DNA of 64,000 nt from contig NC_134399.1 of assembly GCF_050003625.1 (NCBI RefSeq), positions 37,836,671-37,900,670 of the forward strand, in the 5' to 3' direction. The DNA comes from Haematobia irritans. Lineage: Eukaryota; Arthropoda; Insecta; Diptera; Muscidae. A model generated the notes under the pieces. That model had not been told where the DNA came from. It ran no database searches and was given only the letters and a program-made list of their open reading frames with translations. The position numbers and the translations under genes were made by a program. Shown piece by piece: positions 35,801-50,800 of this stretch; the first letter of the stretch is position 1, and every line of letters begins with the position of its first letter.

Positions 35801-38800
35801 ACATAGTGACATGATACTTCCAGTTATGCACGGAAGATTCGGAAATTGTCTTATTGACTATTCGGCTTTTTGTCAAAAAAAGTCCAAGCAGGCTTTTTTA
35901 ATCTTCAAAATCTAATAATCGGACTTTGAAATACGAAATATAGCTTTCATATGAGATTTGGGGACAGGGCATTAATTTCGTTTTGCATACTAGACCTCGC
36001 TTTGCGTCGTTTCGTTTTGCATAGTTTCGTTTTGCGTTGTTTCCAAGTTGCGTCGCTGCTGAATTAGTACTAGTTTTCACTTTGCGTCGTTAGATTTTCG
36101 AAGTTGCGTTGTTATCTGTCTCCAATCTTTGCATGGTTTGCCATAGAAACTCATAATTCACTTTGCGTCGTTTCAGTTTGCGTCGTGTTTTTTTGGAACG
36201 TATCTGCGACACAAAGCCAGGTTTAGGAGTATATGTGTTACATGCACTACTAAATTTTTTTAACAACCTCTACAGAATGTTGATGGGGTTATAATCGATT
36301 TCCGACTATATAAAGTATATATGTATTCTTCATGTAACAGTTTTTAATGTAGTTTTATCCATTTTGTTCTATGCTTTGGTACTTCAGCTAGTATCCAGAT
36401 CAAGAAATGGGATGTGTCCAGAGTGATCCGGCGGTGAGACGGGTTAAGATGGACATGCGAAAAGGTGACGAGTGTCATGTGGCCCTTGGTTACAGATGAC
36501 AGCCACCATGATACAATCGTTAGCATGCCCGCCTTGCATACACAAGGTCGTGGGTTTGATTCCTGCTTCGACCGAATACCAAAAAGTTTTTCAGCCGTGG
36601 ATTATCCTACCTCAGGTGACATTTCTGAGTGTATCAAAGTGACATTTCTGAGTGTTTCAAAGATTTTCTAAGTGGTTTCACTGCAATGTGGAACGCCGTT
36701 CGGACTCGGCTATAAAAAGGAGGTGCCTTGCCATTGAGCTTAACAAAGAATCGGGCAGGATTTGGTGGGTGATATCCTCAAATTTCTTGCAGTGAAATAA
36801 CTGGTAAGATTAGAGAGGTAAACGTTGTATCAGATGTCGAATGTCATCAACATTGGGTCCGGATGCAATGATTGTACAGTCGTCTGCGTATGATACAATC
36901 TTGACGCCGTCAGGAGGGGGTGAAATAGAGGACAAGTAGAGGTTAAACAATGCCGTAGATATCACCCCACCTTGGGAAACTCCCTGCTTTACTCTAAGGG
37001 GTCTCGAATTCTTGTCCCTAAATTCAACATACCACTGGCGACCGCACAGAAAATTTAGAACTCAATATTATTTGGTTCCTGCCGGTAGGGACTTATTCTC
37101 GATATTCCAAAGAGTTTGGCATGGTTGACCGTATCGAATGCCACGAAGACTTATGACACGGCTTGGGCTGGTTCAGTCCTCTATTAATGTATTAAAGCTC
37201 GACCGAAGAATCGGCTTCGGTCGAAGGCCGATTCGTGGCCGATTATTGCCTTCGCCGTCAAGAGGGCAATTAACCGAAGCTTTTTGAATAATTTATTTCA
37301 TATCGAATTGTCATAGTGTTGAATTTATCTCAGTCAAAACACCCAGTACAAATAAAACGTAAAAAAAAATTATAAAAAATTCTTTTTTGTCATAATAATA
37401 TCGAACCATTGAATGAATTACCTTTTTTACCAAATAAAACCTAAAAAATAAAAAAAAAATCCTTTCTTGTCATAATAATCGAACTACTGAATGAATTATC
37501 TTTTATTGGTGTTTTTATGTGTTTGTTTAATAAAATATGCCAATACTGAACACACCAAATTTCCTTAAGTACAAATTTCAGGAAAATAATCGGCTTCGAC
37601 CGATTATTGGCTTCGGTCGAGCCCTATAATGTATGCTAAAATGGCATGCAAAGCAGTCGTCGTGCCATGTACTTTACGGAATCCATGTGGATGGATAGTA
37701 GCTAGAAAATTGTCCACAGAGCTGGGGAGGAGTAGTGTCTCAAGTGTCTTGGCTACTGGCGAGAGAAGGTATTTCGGTCTCTACGATTCACCTTTACCCG
37801 AGTCTGTTGCTCTATCACTCTCGGGATGCTCGATAAACTGTCGGTTTAAAAATCTGGCGCATCTCATCGGATCGGTCATCATTTGTAGTAAGGTTCGAGA
37901 GGGCTCTCACTGTTGACCACAAATTACCTCTTCCCGTGCCTAAGTTACATAGCTTCAGGTGTTCTAACCAAGTGTTCCGCTTATGCTCGTTGACTATTTC
38001 ACTAATCTTTATATTCAGTTCTCTGATTCTAGCATCAGCAGGGGTTATGTGTTAACTATGTCCGCCTGTGTGCCTGTTGTAATCACGCAATTATAGAGGT
38101 CGCTTTTCTTCTAAAGGGTGGTTAAATTGTAAGGGCCGATGTTGAATGTGAACCACACCTAAATGCCAAGTTTTTTTCCGAATTTTATTTGACATTTCTC
38201 TATTTCACACTTACTCAATTTGAACCATGGAGAGATACACAATCCAACAACGTGTTAAATGGTTCCAAGAAATGGCAGCAGTGGATGATCAATTTTCGAA
38301 GAAAATCATCTTCAGTGATGAGGCACATTTTCACCTCAGTGGATTCGTCAATAAACAGAATTGCCGCATTTGGGCGAATGAGAATCCAAGAGTGATTGTC
38401 GAAAAACCAATTCACCCACAAAGAGTCACTGTTTGGTGCGGTTTACGGCTGGCGGCATCATCGGGTCGTATTTTTTCCAAAATAAGGCCGGTCAGGCAGT
38501 TACTGTGAATGGTGTTCGCTATCGTGAGATGATAACGAGTTTTTTATGGCCCGAATTGGAAGATATGGATGTGGACGATATGTGGTTTCAGCAGGACGGT
38601 GCCACTTGCCACACAGCTAACGAAACAATGGCTCTTTTGCGCAACAAATTCAATGGCCGTGTTATCTCACGTAATGGTGATGTCAATTGGCCGCCAAGAT
38701 CACGTGATTTGACACCGTTGGACTTTTTTCTTTGGGGTTATTTGAAATAAAATGTGTACGTCGATAAGCCAGCAAAAATTCAAGAACTAAAGGATGCGAT

Positions 38801-41800
38801 AATTCGGCACATTAATGCCTCAGCTTCATCGAAAATTTGGACCATCGGATGAAGGTGTGCCACCGAGGTCGCGGCGCCCATTTGGCCGATATTTTGTTCC
38901 ACACATGAGTAATACCAATATATCATAATAAAATAAAATTACAATAATTTCCTAAATAGTTTGTGTTTTATTCAAAATCAACATCGGCCCTTAAAATTTT
39001 AACCACCCTTTTAATGGTTTATTCTTTTCTGGCGGAAAAGGTCTATTGTAAAATACGATTTTTTTTTTGAAAAAATTTGGCTTTTTCGCATCGATATTTT
39101 TTGAACCACTTATCTTATAACAGATCCAATTATACACGATTATTCGTCATCTTAATACCTTTCATTTAAGTAACGATGTAATTGGAACATTCTTCTCGAT
39201 ATATAATTTGTTTAGGAAAAAAGAGCGAAAAACTAAAAATAATGGGATATCTCAAAAACTGTTCCATAAAAAATTTTTAAATTTTTTTTCTCCATTTCAG
39301 CAGATCAAAAGTCGACTCTCATTAAGTGTAAATTTTCAGTGTAAACTAGTGTAATTAACCAATTCATTCCATATATGAAAAGTCAAAAATCTAGAAGACT
39401 TAATACCACCATAAATACCATTTTCTTTCTATCTACAATTTTTTAAATGCTTGGTTCGCTGAAAAATTTCAATAATAGTTTTATGAGAACAATAAACCAT
39501 ACATACCATGAGGATAGACTAAAGATTGAGGTTTTGGTGTCGCCCTCATGGGCCATGAACATATGGAACCATCTTTATGCGAGGATACAAAATATTTGCC
39601 TTCATAATGCCATGCTATTGATTTCACCGGATCTGCAGATACCCATCTAATTTCTGCAAATTTCGATTTTAAGTCCCAAAGGACAAGCAAACCGCACTCG
39701 TATGCAATCAACAACTGTGGAGAAGAAAAAAATTTGAAATATGATATAATTTTGACAAAATCACTTAAGCAATTCGGTATTACTTTATTTGCATCTATTG
39801 GATTATCACATAATGCAATCACAGCACCAGGATGATTAGATCTACCCCTATAATTAGACAACAATGAATAAAAAATTAATATTTTTAAAAGTTTGAAGTA
39901 AGTTAAACTTACAATTCAATTGCTTTATTCCAGTTTATAACGTAACCGCTAAGGGCAAATGTTTCTATGTTGACGACATGGATATTGCCTTTTTCTGTGC
40001 CAACATACAGCCATTTGCTCGCCACCGCTAAGTGAATGCATGTTACTCTAAAGGAAGAAATAGAAAAAACAAACAAATAAATTCATTAATAACTTTATAC
40101 ATAGGTATTAGATGTCAAAATTTGGAATTAACTTGGAAATACTCTGATAGTGTACATGCGTATACCCGCTGTTCTGATATTAGAAATCGCAAGAACTTTT
40201 TTAATAACCAATATAAATTCTGCATACTACTGCAGAAGTCAATCAATGTAAATGTGAAGGAAGCAATCAAGCACCTCATGTTTCAACTTTTTCTTTAAGG
40301 AGTAGGAGAAATGTGTGGTCTTATTACCTTAGGGGACTAGGGGGATTTAAACCAAAAAAGTTGAAGACAAATATTATATTAAACCCACATTAAGGGGTTT
40401 CAAGCCATCTGGATGATTCAACTGGTAACCCAATGACCTTCTTGTCTAAGAAAGTCTGATGTAATCTGCAATTTCTCTAACAATGGAAGAAATGTACTTT
40501 AACTTTAGGATATAATTAACCTACTTAGATTCTTTTGAGTACGTGAAATCTTCCGACTACTGCAAATCAAACAAATGTTCCCAACAAACTTTATGGTTAC
40601 TAAACTCATGCCTACTGGGATAAATGATTTAATTGCCCCGATTGGCTAGTCAAATAGTACATTGAACTGTTATGTAAATATGGCACGACGACCATGTATA
40701 CTCGACACACTCAGAGGGTTGGGTCGCGTGTGATCTAGACCTCGAAATGATTTTGCATTGCTTGTTTATTGGTAGTTTCCATGAAAACCACTCACTCCAT
40801 TATCATCACATGTAATATAGGTGGTAGCTATGTTTCTATGACCTGCCTTATTATTGCAAAAAAAAACATTAACTTGCTTTTTTTTTCTTCAGCCACGCAT
40901 GTTGTTTCTATACGTATGGTATGTAAGTTATTATTATTGCTACTATATCCACATGTTAACCAACTTTACTACCAAATGCCCATTAATATGTAATTATGAC
41001 CCGATTTGTTCTTCCACAAAACAAAAGTTTCAAAGTTCTCAGGTTTATTGGGCTTAGTGAATTAAAGAAAGAGGAGATGCAACTTAAGAAAACATTTGGC
41101 AAAGTTCATTACCGTACACATAAACAGATATAAAAGAAATCCATTATTTTTCCAAAAGAAATCCATTATTTTTCCAATAGAGAGCGTTAATTATATATAT
41201 CTAGCGGTGTATAAGTTTCGGAAGATGGCCTTAAAAAGATCACACTAGTTTTGTTATATATTAGCAAATCGCTAATGTGTAACAAAAAAAAATCGATCCA
41301 TTTGCACAGAAACAAAAAGTAAACTGTTTTATAGGAAGAATGAACTACCTCGTGCAAAAATTGCACTAAATTTTACTCTATTTTTTCAGATTTTCGCAAA
41401 GCGTTGTTAAAACCAAGAAAATTTAATTCCCTGGTGCACTTTTTCACTTCACGAAATTACATCCTCTCGTAAAAAAAAAAAACAAGTATATACGGCCGTA
41501 AGTTCGGCCAGGCCGAATCTTATGTACCCTCCACCATGGATTGCGTAAAAACTTCTACGAAAGACTGTCATCCACAATCGAATTACGTGGGTTGTGGTAT
41601 CTTAAAACTTCTTAACATCGTTTTCTAAGTTGTGAGTTAGTCCATACGTGGTAGAGAGCCAGAATTGGAATATGGGGGTTGCTTATATAGGGGCTATATA
41701 CAATTATGAACTTGATATGGACCAGTTTTGTGTGATTGGGGATCGATTTATCTGAGGACTATATATAACTATAGACCGATATGGAACTAGTTAGGCATGG

Positions 41801-44800
41801 TTGTTAACGGCCATATACTAGCACAATGTACCAAATTTTAACTGACTCGGATGAAATTTGCTCCTCCAAGAGCCTCCAAAACCAAATCTCGGGATCGGTT
41901 TATATAGGGGCTATATATGATTATAGACTGATATGAACCAATTCCTGCATGGTTGTTGGATACCATATACTGACATCACGTACCAAATTTCAACCGAATC
42001 GGATGAATTTTCCTCTTCCAAGGGGCTCCGTAGGTCAAATCTGGGGATCGGTTTATATGGGGGCTATATATAATTATGGACCGATTTCGACCAATTTTTG
42101 CATGGGTATTTGAGGCCATATATTAACACCACGTACCAAATTTCAACTGAATCAGATGAATTTTGTTCTTCTAAGAGGCTCCGTAGGTCAAATCTGGTGA
42201 TCGGTTTATATGACGGCTATATATAATTGTTAACCGATGTGGACCAATTTATGAATAGTTGTTAGAGACCATATATTTACACCATGTACCAAATTTCAGA
42301 CGGATCGGATGAAATTTGCTTCTCTTAGAGGCTCCGCAAGCCAAATCGGGGGATCGGTTTATATGGGGGCTATATATAATTGTGGACCAATTTTTGCATG
42401 GTTGTTAGAGATCATATGCTGACACTATGTACCAAATTTCAGTTGGATCGGATGAAATTTGCTCTTCGTAGAGTCCCCGCAAGCCAAATTTGGGGGTCCG
42501 TTTATATGGGGGCTATACGTAAAAGTGGACCGATATGGCCCACTTGCAATACCATCCGACCTACATCAATAACAACTACTTGTGCCAAGTTTCAAGTCGA
42601 TAGCTTGTTTCGTTCGGAAGTTAGCGTGATTTCAACAGACGGACGGACGGACGGACATGCTCAGATCGACTCAGAATTTCACCACGACCCAGAATATATT
42701 ACTTTATGGGGTCTTAGAGCAATATTTCGATGTGTTACAAACGGAATGACAAAGTTAATATCCTATGGTGGAGGGTATAAAAATTGGCGCCAAATCATGA
42801 GCATTTTAACCATAATCATGACCATGTAATAATAGGGAGCTACCGTGGTGCAACGGTTAGCATGCACAAGGTCGTGGGTTCGATTCCTGATTCGACCGAA
42901 CACCAAAACGTTTTACAGCGTTGGATTATCCCACCTCAGTAATGCTGGTGACATTTCTGAGGGTTTCAAAGCTTCTCTAAGTAGTTTCACTGCAATGTTC
43001 GGACTCGGCTATAAAAAGGAGGTCCCTTGTCATTGAGCATAACATGGAATCGGGCAGTACTCAATTATAAGAGAGAAGTTCACCGCTGTGGTATCACAAT
43101 GGGCTGAATAGTCTAAGTGCCACTTTAATCTAACCTAACCTATAGTTCATTCTTACTATTTTTGGGAATCTTCTGCATTGATTTTTATACCCACGTTTAT
43201 TTCATAAAATGTTTGAGATATATGTACTTATAAAAATGAAAATTTCATTGGGCTGTGGAAAATTTCGATAAAGATAATAAAATTTAACAACAAATAACTA
43301 ACTTGGATGTCTTTTTTTCTGGGGGTATTGTCGTATATTTGACCAGTATTGTCAGTATTTTCTTGACTCTTGCCCCCAAATTGGTACACTTTCGTCACCT
43401 TTTGATACCATTTCAAATTCTTCAAATTTGTTAGGTGCTAAGGGTTATGGGTTATGTTCCCATATATATATTTAAATCTGACCCGAATTGGACAACATTT
43501 TATTACACTTCTACAAAATCTCTAGACTTAAAATTTAAGTCGACTAATGCCCTTAGGCGGAACACAATGTTAGAAAAAAAAAATATAGGAGATATTTACA
43601 TCAAAAGCAATTTTTAGGCAACTTCACTGAAAAAAATATTGTCGTGAGGTCAAAGATTTCATGTCTTTAAATACGAATGCAAATTTTGCTTCGCATAGAA
43701 GACGCATTTCTCTAATATAAAGTTTTTTTTCCTTGTTCAAAAGTCGATAAACATTTCAATGAAGTCGTATTGTCTTTATAATTAAGTGATTTCACTTACA
43801 ATGGGTATCATAACATGAAAGAAAAAATGTTTGGATTGAGGTCAACTTGACTTTAATAATTCAGAAAAATTCTTTAAATTTAATGAAATTGTCTTTAAAT
43901 TTGTTGCATTTTTGCATCTGGACTACAAAGCAAAAATCATTAAAAAATAGGACATGTTTTTCAACACTTTATTTTAAAGACGTTTTTTACTTGAAACATT
44001 GCATAATTTCTACTGGATGTCGTGTCTGAGTTTGAAAAATAAAGTTGTCGTTAACTTGTTTTTAAAAGACTTTGATAGCATATGAAGAACCAAAGCTGAA
44101 AAAGCCAAAAATTAAAATTTACTTCCTCCAAGCAAGTACACAAAACTCAAATTTAAAAGAGAATTGTGTCTTAAAAGTATCCTTACTTGTATTCTCCGCT
44201 TCTTTGGCTCGGAATCAATACCAAAATTTTTAAAGTAACATAAAGACAAAATCTTTAGAACCGGGCATGCTCTTTTTTCTCGCAAAAGTGCATTTATAAT
44301 TTATTGGTCAAAAGATATGTATTAGAAGCATAGGAAAATTTAAGTCATTTTTACAAGTTTGGCGATTTTATTAGGCAAATATGGGTAGTTTGGCCATTTT
44401 TGCCCAAATCGGAAATTATATATACATGGGAGCTATATCTAAAGCTGAACCGATTTCAATAAAGTTTAGCACACTTGACTATACTTTTAATTGTACTCCT
44501 TGTGCAAAATTTCAAGCTAGTCAGGGTAAAACTCTGGCTTCTGGGCCATAAAAGTGCATATCGAACGAAAGATATATATGGGAGCTATATCTAAATCTGA
44601 ACCGATTTCAAAATCAATAGGGTTCTATTCTGACCCAAACCAGAAACTTGTGCCAAATTTGAAGTCAATTGGATTGCGAACAAGACTTTGATTACAAAAA
44701 TGTGTTCACTGACAGACGGACAACCCTGAGCAATATTGCCAAAGACACCATATGTCTATCTCGTCTCCTTCTGGGTGTTGCAAACATAGGCACTAACTTA

Positions 44801-47800
44801 TAATACCCTGTTCCACAGTGTGGAGCAGTGTATAAAAATGACCTGATATGATGATGCATTGTCCAAATCAGTGATGCACGTACACCCACACAAAAATATC
44901 CCCAAAATTGTTCCAATTAAAATTTTAATTGAATTCAAAAAAAATTTTCAATTAAAATTTTAATTGGCTCAACAATTTTTTTAATTGAAACAAAAATCAA
45001 CCACAGAAATTAATAGTATCAATTAAATTTTCTAATTGGATCAATTAATTTTGTATAAAGTAGTCTGTAAGGATATTTGTATCTATAGGCTAAATAAAAT
45101 AATAAAAAAATAATTGTTTAATTGACGTTGGTGATTGGTACGATCATTTCTGTAATTGAAGAAGTTTCTATTAAAAATTAATTGGATCAATTAATTTCGT
45201 GATTGAAGACAAAAAGTATTTTTTCTGTGTACACGACCCGATTCCCTATGAAATGAATGGAAATGATTTCACATTAATAGAAAACGTCTTTAAAAAATCC
45301 TGCAATCACAAAACTGACCGAAGAACTTTTTAGTGACGCCATATAGCGGAATCCGATCGGATTTATACAAAGCGAGATAGCACCATCAATTGAACAATTA
45401 ATGGATTTCCTTTTAGGAATTACACATAACAGATTGGCTGATAAGTCCCCGGTCTGACACATAGATGGCGTCGCTAGTATTAAATTCATATCAGTTTTAT
45501 ATAGTACCAACCTTCAAATGATTCGTGTCAAAATTTGACGTCTGTAAGCGGAATCCGATCGGATTTATACAAAGCGAGATAGCACCATCAATTCAACAAT
45601 TAATGGATTTCCTTTTAGGAATTACACATAACAGGTTGGCTGATAAGTCCCCGGTCTGACACATAGATGGCGTCGCTAGTATTAAATTCATATCAGTTTT
45701 ATATAGTACCAACCTTCAAATGATTCGTGTCAAAATTTGACGTCTGTAAGTCAATTAGTTTGTGAGATAGAGCGTCTTTTGTGAAGCAAATTTTGTATTG
45801 TGAAAAAAATGGAAAAAAAAGGAATTTCGTGTTTTGATAAAATACTGTTTTCTGAAGGGAAAAAATACGGTGGAAGCAAAAACTTGGCTTGATAATGAGT
45901 TTCCGGACTCTGCCCCAGGGAAATCAACAATAATTGATTGGTATGCAAAATTCAAGCGTGGTGAAATGAGCACGGAGGACGGTGAACGCATTGGACGCCC
46001 GAAAGAGGAGGTTACCGACGAAAACATCAAAAAAATCCACAAAATGATTTTGAATGACCGTAAAATGAAGTTGATCGAAATAGCAGAGACCTTAAAGATA
46101 TCAAAGGAACGTGTTGGTCATATCATTCATCAATATTTGGATATGCGGAAGCTCTGTGCAAAATGGGTGCCGCGCGAGCTCACATTTGACCAAAAACAAC
46201 AACGTGTTGATGATTCTAAGCGGTGTTTGCAGCTGTTAACTCGTAATACACCCGAGTTTTTCCATCGATATGTGACAATGGATGAAACATGGCTCCATCA
46301 CTACACACCTGAGTCCAATCGACAGTCGGCTCAGTGGACAGCGACCGGTGAACCGTCTCCGAAGCATGGAAAGACTCAAAAGTCCGCTGGCAAAGTAATT
46401 GCCTCTGTTTTTTGGGATGCGCATGGAATAATTTTTATCGATTATCTTGAGAAGTGAAAAACCATTAACAGTGACTATTATATGGCGTTATTGGAGCGTT
46501 TGAAGGTCGAAATCGCGGCAAAACGGCCCCATATGAAGAAGAGACAACGCACCGTGCCATAAGTCATTGAGAACGATGGCAAAAATTCATGAATTGGGCT
46601 TCGAATTGCTTCCCCACCCACCGCATTCTCCAGATCTGGCCCCAGCGACTTTTTCTTGTTCTCAGACCTCAAAAGGATGCTCGCAGGGAAAAAATTTGGC
46701 TGCAATGAAGAGGTGATCGCCGAAACTGAGGCCTATTTTGAGGCAAAACCGAAGGAGTACTACCAAAATGGTATCAAAAAATTGGAAGGTCGTTATAATC
46801 GTTGTATCGCTCTCGAAAGGAACTATGTTGAATAATAAAAACGAATTTTGACAAAAAAATGTGTTTTTCTTTGTTAGACCGGGGACTTATCAGCCAACCT
46901 GTTATTCGTAAAAAGAACGAGATATGTCAACCAAAGAAATTTTTTCTTAAAAATGGTTTACATGCCCGCCTTGCATACAAAGGTTTTGGGGTTCAATCCC
47001 AGTTTCAACCGAACACCAAAAAGCTTTTCACAGGTAGTTTATGGGGGTAGGACTCATTGATAAGACAGAGAATCACCACCATCCGTATCACAATGGACTA
47101 AATACCCTATATCGGTCCAAAGACAATCTAGAAGAAGACGCATTTTTATAAATAAAATTTTTATACAAGAGAGAATAAAAACATCTATTAACACAAAGAA
47201 AGATAAAGAAAGATAAAGACAACACAAATCTACATTATTCAGTTGCAATATTTTAAAGTGTTCAATTCTGTGATAATAGTATAAGGGGTTTCGCTGCAAT
47301 TATTTTACTTATTATTATTAATTATTATTAAAATATATGTCGTGATGTCCAGTTTTATTTTAATTAATAAGAAGTCGTAAAACTAATTGTAAGTAGAGCT
47401 TATTATACACGCCATAGAACAATGTAAAATATGTGCAATTTTGTATCTAGGATTTTCAATAAAACACTCCTGATGAAGTTGGAAAGAACCAACGAAACGT
47501 TGAGTAAAATATGAAATAAATTAGTTTTATTTAATTCATACAAAAACCAACTAACCAAACATTTAAACGTGTGGTCATAAATACTTATTAAAAGCTTTTT
47601 ATATATTTGTGTGTATTTTTTGTTCAATTTACTTACCTTTCTCGTTGAAATTTTAAGCTTTGAATGACTTGAGGTACTTTTTGGCGTATATTCCACAAAT
47701 GTATTGTGTCATCTGCGGTCACTGTTACCAATTTTCCATCATTGACTATAAATTCGGATAGAATCACTGGACATACAGATTCACCTTCATGACTGACATG

Positions 47801-50800
47801 AGTATCCACACCAGGGCGGCCCAATCTAATAGATGAAAATTCAGTGTTAATTTCTAAAAACACAAATAAACTAAATAAAAATTTTGTTCTTTCCAAGAAA
47901 AAATTTAGAGATCAACATTTTGGCCTCCTTTACGGATATGTAATTAAATACAACCAGATCTAATGGATATAATTATATCTCATACATTAGATCTATACTA
48001 CAATTGAGCTCTGATCATATCTAATTCCGTAGTAAATTGATATAATCAGATCATACAATTTTTCCTATCTACTCAAATTTTATCACACCGATCTTCGTTT
48101 TTTCTCGGATTATCACTATCATCTTTACTTACAATCTTAGACTGCCTGATTTGTCGCCAATTACTAACAGCCTTTGTACTGGATCAAATGCAAATGTCGT
48201 TGGAGAATAGGGAAATCCATGACGAAATGTCTACAAAGAAGATGAAAATATATAGTGAGTAATTACAAACGTAGAGAAAATATCATAATTCAAAATATAC
48301 AAAGTCTGCTAAAATATTAAAATAAATGTTTGCTCTTATTTAATTATATTTAATTTATTATAAAACGAGATTTTAATTATAATAGTGGCTGGTCTTTCAT
48401 TCTTCGATTAGTAGGATAAAGCACCGCACAGTGGGCTATACAACCAATCTGACACGACAAAATAAAAATCACAAATTAAATTTTATTTTTTTTAAAGCTA
48501 GAAAACATTCCACGTAACTAGCTTCTGAAGATACAATTTCGAAATATTACGTATTTTTGACTTAACAGCATTTACAAAAGCAATGTTTCTTTAATAGAAT
48601 GTCAAAAAGATACACTGAAAAAACAGTTGACCCACCAGGAAGAAAAATGTTGGTTAAAATTTAGATTATTTTTACAAAATTGTGGTCAAACAGTATTGAA
48701 AACGCTGACATTACGCCGATATCACAAAACTAAGTAAATATTTTTCGACAAATTCAAGAAAATTTATTTGACATAAGGTCTGTTTTCTTTTAGCACTGAA
48801 TACCTTAAGCAGTCACGGACTGGAAGAAAACAAAGTACTCGTTTATCCAGGACATCTCCAAAAATATGCAACACTGCCATCAGCTGAGAATTGATAACAC
48901 AGAAAACAAGTGAAATCTTACATTTTTAATGTATGAAATGCTCAAATAGTAACAAATATTTACTGCTGCCATTATTTATGACACTGCACCACTTTAAATT
49001 TCATTTTATTCGATAAATTAGTCACAATAAATTGCTATTATGAATCTAAAAAGCGTCACTTTATTAAAATGCAATCTGGCAACACCAGTGTAGGTTAGGT
49101 TATGTGGCAGCCCGATGTATCAGGCTCACTTAGACTATTCAGTCCATTGTGATACCACAGTGGTGAACTTCTCTCTTATCACTGAGTGCTGCCCGATTCC
49201 ATGTGAAGCTCAATGACAAGGGACCTCCTTTTTATAGCCGAGTCCGAACGGCGTTCCACATTCCTTTGAAACCCTCAGAAATGTCACCAGCATTACTGGG
49301 GTGGGATAATCCACCGCTGAAAAACGTTTTGGTGTTCGGTCGTAGCAGGAATCGAACCCACGACCTTGTGTGTGCAAGGCGGGCACGCTAACCATTGCAA
49401 CACGGTGGCTCCGTGTAACGATGTTCTGGATAGCCCATACAAATGTTTCATCCAGTGCTAAAAGAAAAAAACCCTATTATTAATTTCTCATTTGTTAAAG
49501 GAAGTTTTGTAGTTCGAAGGAAAAAATTGGAGTTCAAAACTGCAAGAATGTCTTTGGTGGCATACGAAGTTCAAGATGGGCCCATTTGTAGTAATTTTTA
49601 CAAATTTAGAGAAATAATGAACTATTTTGTGAGGAGTAGAATTTAGTAAATCATTATGGTGTAATTTTTTCGTTTTTTATTTAACTAACGTAGGACAAAG
49701 GAAATTTTCTCCAAACAATAATTCAATGAACTAAAATAATGTTAAATTGGCTTTAGTGAAATAGAGAGTGTACATTCAAAGATTTTAATTCAAAGTGGGC
49801 AGACTCCCATCAGTACTTCCAAAGCGGCAGTGGCTGTGGTCCCCATAGCGCTTGTCATATACATAAGTGTCGTTCTATTTATCCCATTTATTTTTATACC
49901 CACCATCATAGAATGGTGACAGGGGTATAATAAGTTTGTCATTCCGTTTGTAACACATCGAAATATCGATTTCCGACTATATAAAGTATATATATTCTTG
50001 ATCATGGAGAAATTCTAAGACGATATAACGATGTCCGTCTGTCCGTCTGTCTGTCTGTCTGCCTGTTGTAATCACGCTACAGTCTTCAATAATGAAGCAA
50101 TCGTGCTGAAATTTTGCACAAACTCGTCGTTTGTCTGCAGGCAGGTCAAGTTCGAAGATGGGCTATATCGGTCCAGGTTTTGATATAGTCCCCATATAAA
50201 CCGACCTCCCGATTTGGGGTCTTGGCTTCTAGAAACCGCAGTTTTTATTCAATTTACCTCAAATTGGAAATCTAGAGGTATTGTAGGACCACAAACACGT
50301 GTGCCAAAAATTGTGAGTATCGGTCCATATTTTGGTATAGTCCCCATATAGATCGATCTCCCGATTTTACTTCTTGGACTTATAGAAACCGCAGTTTTTA
50401 TCTAATTTAACTGAAATTGGAAATCGAGAGGTACTTTAGAACAGTAAAGAGGTGTGCCACAAATGGTGAGCATCGGTCCATGTTTTGGTATGGTCCCCAT
50501 ATAAACCGACCTCCCCATTTGTGGTCTTGGGCTTATAGAAACCATAGTATTTATCCAATTTGCCTGAAATTGAAAATCTACTGGTACTTGAGGACCATCA
50601 AAAGGTGTGCCGAAAATGGTCCGTATCGTTCCATGTTTTGGTATAGCCCCTACATAGACCGATCTCCCGATTTTACATCTTGGGTTTATAAAGGGTGATT
50701 CTTTTGAGGTTAGGATTTTCATGCATTAGTATTTGACAGATCACGTGGGATTTCAGACATGGTGTCAAAGAGAAAGATGCTCAGTATGCTTTGACATTTC

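Noticed and set aside
39715..39783. Reading straight through between Tomosyn exons 5 and 6, which is open in frame.
   Set aside because: It would insert 23 residues into a conserved WD40 blade; good GT and AG borders are present and splicing restores family sequence.
43228..44029. Several 60-65 codon frames in intron 3.
   Set aside because: A/T-rich, no motifs, and part is shared with the dispersed repeat at 61455-61615.
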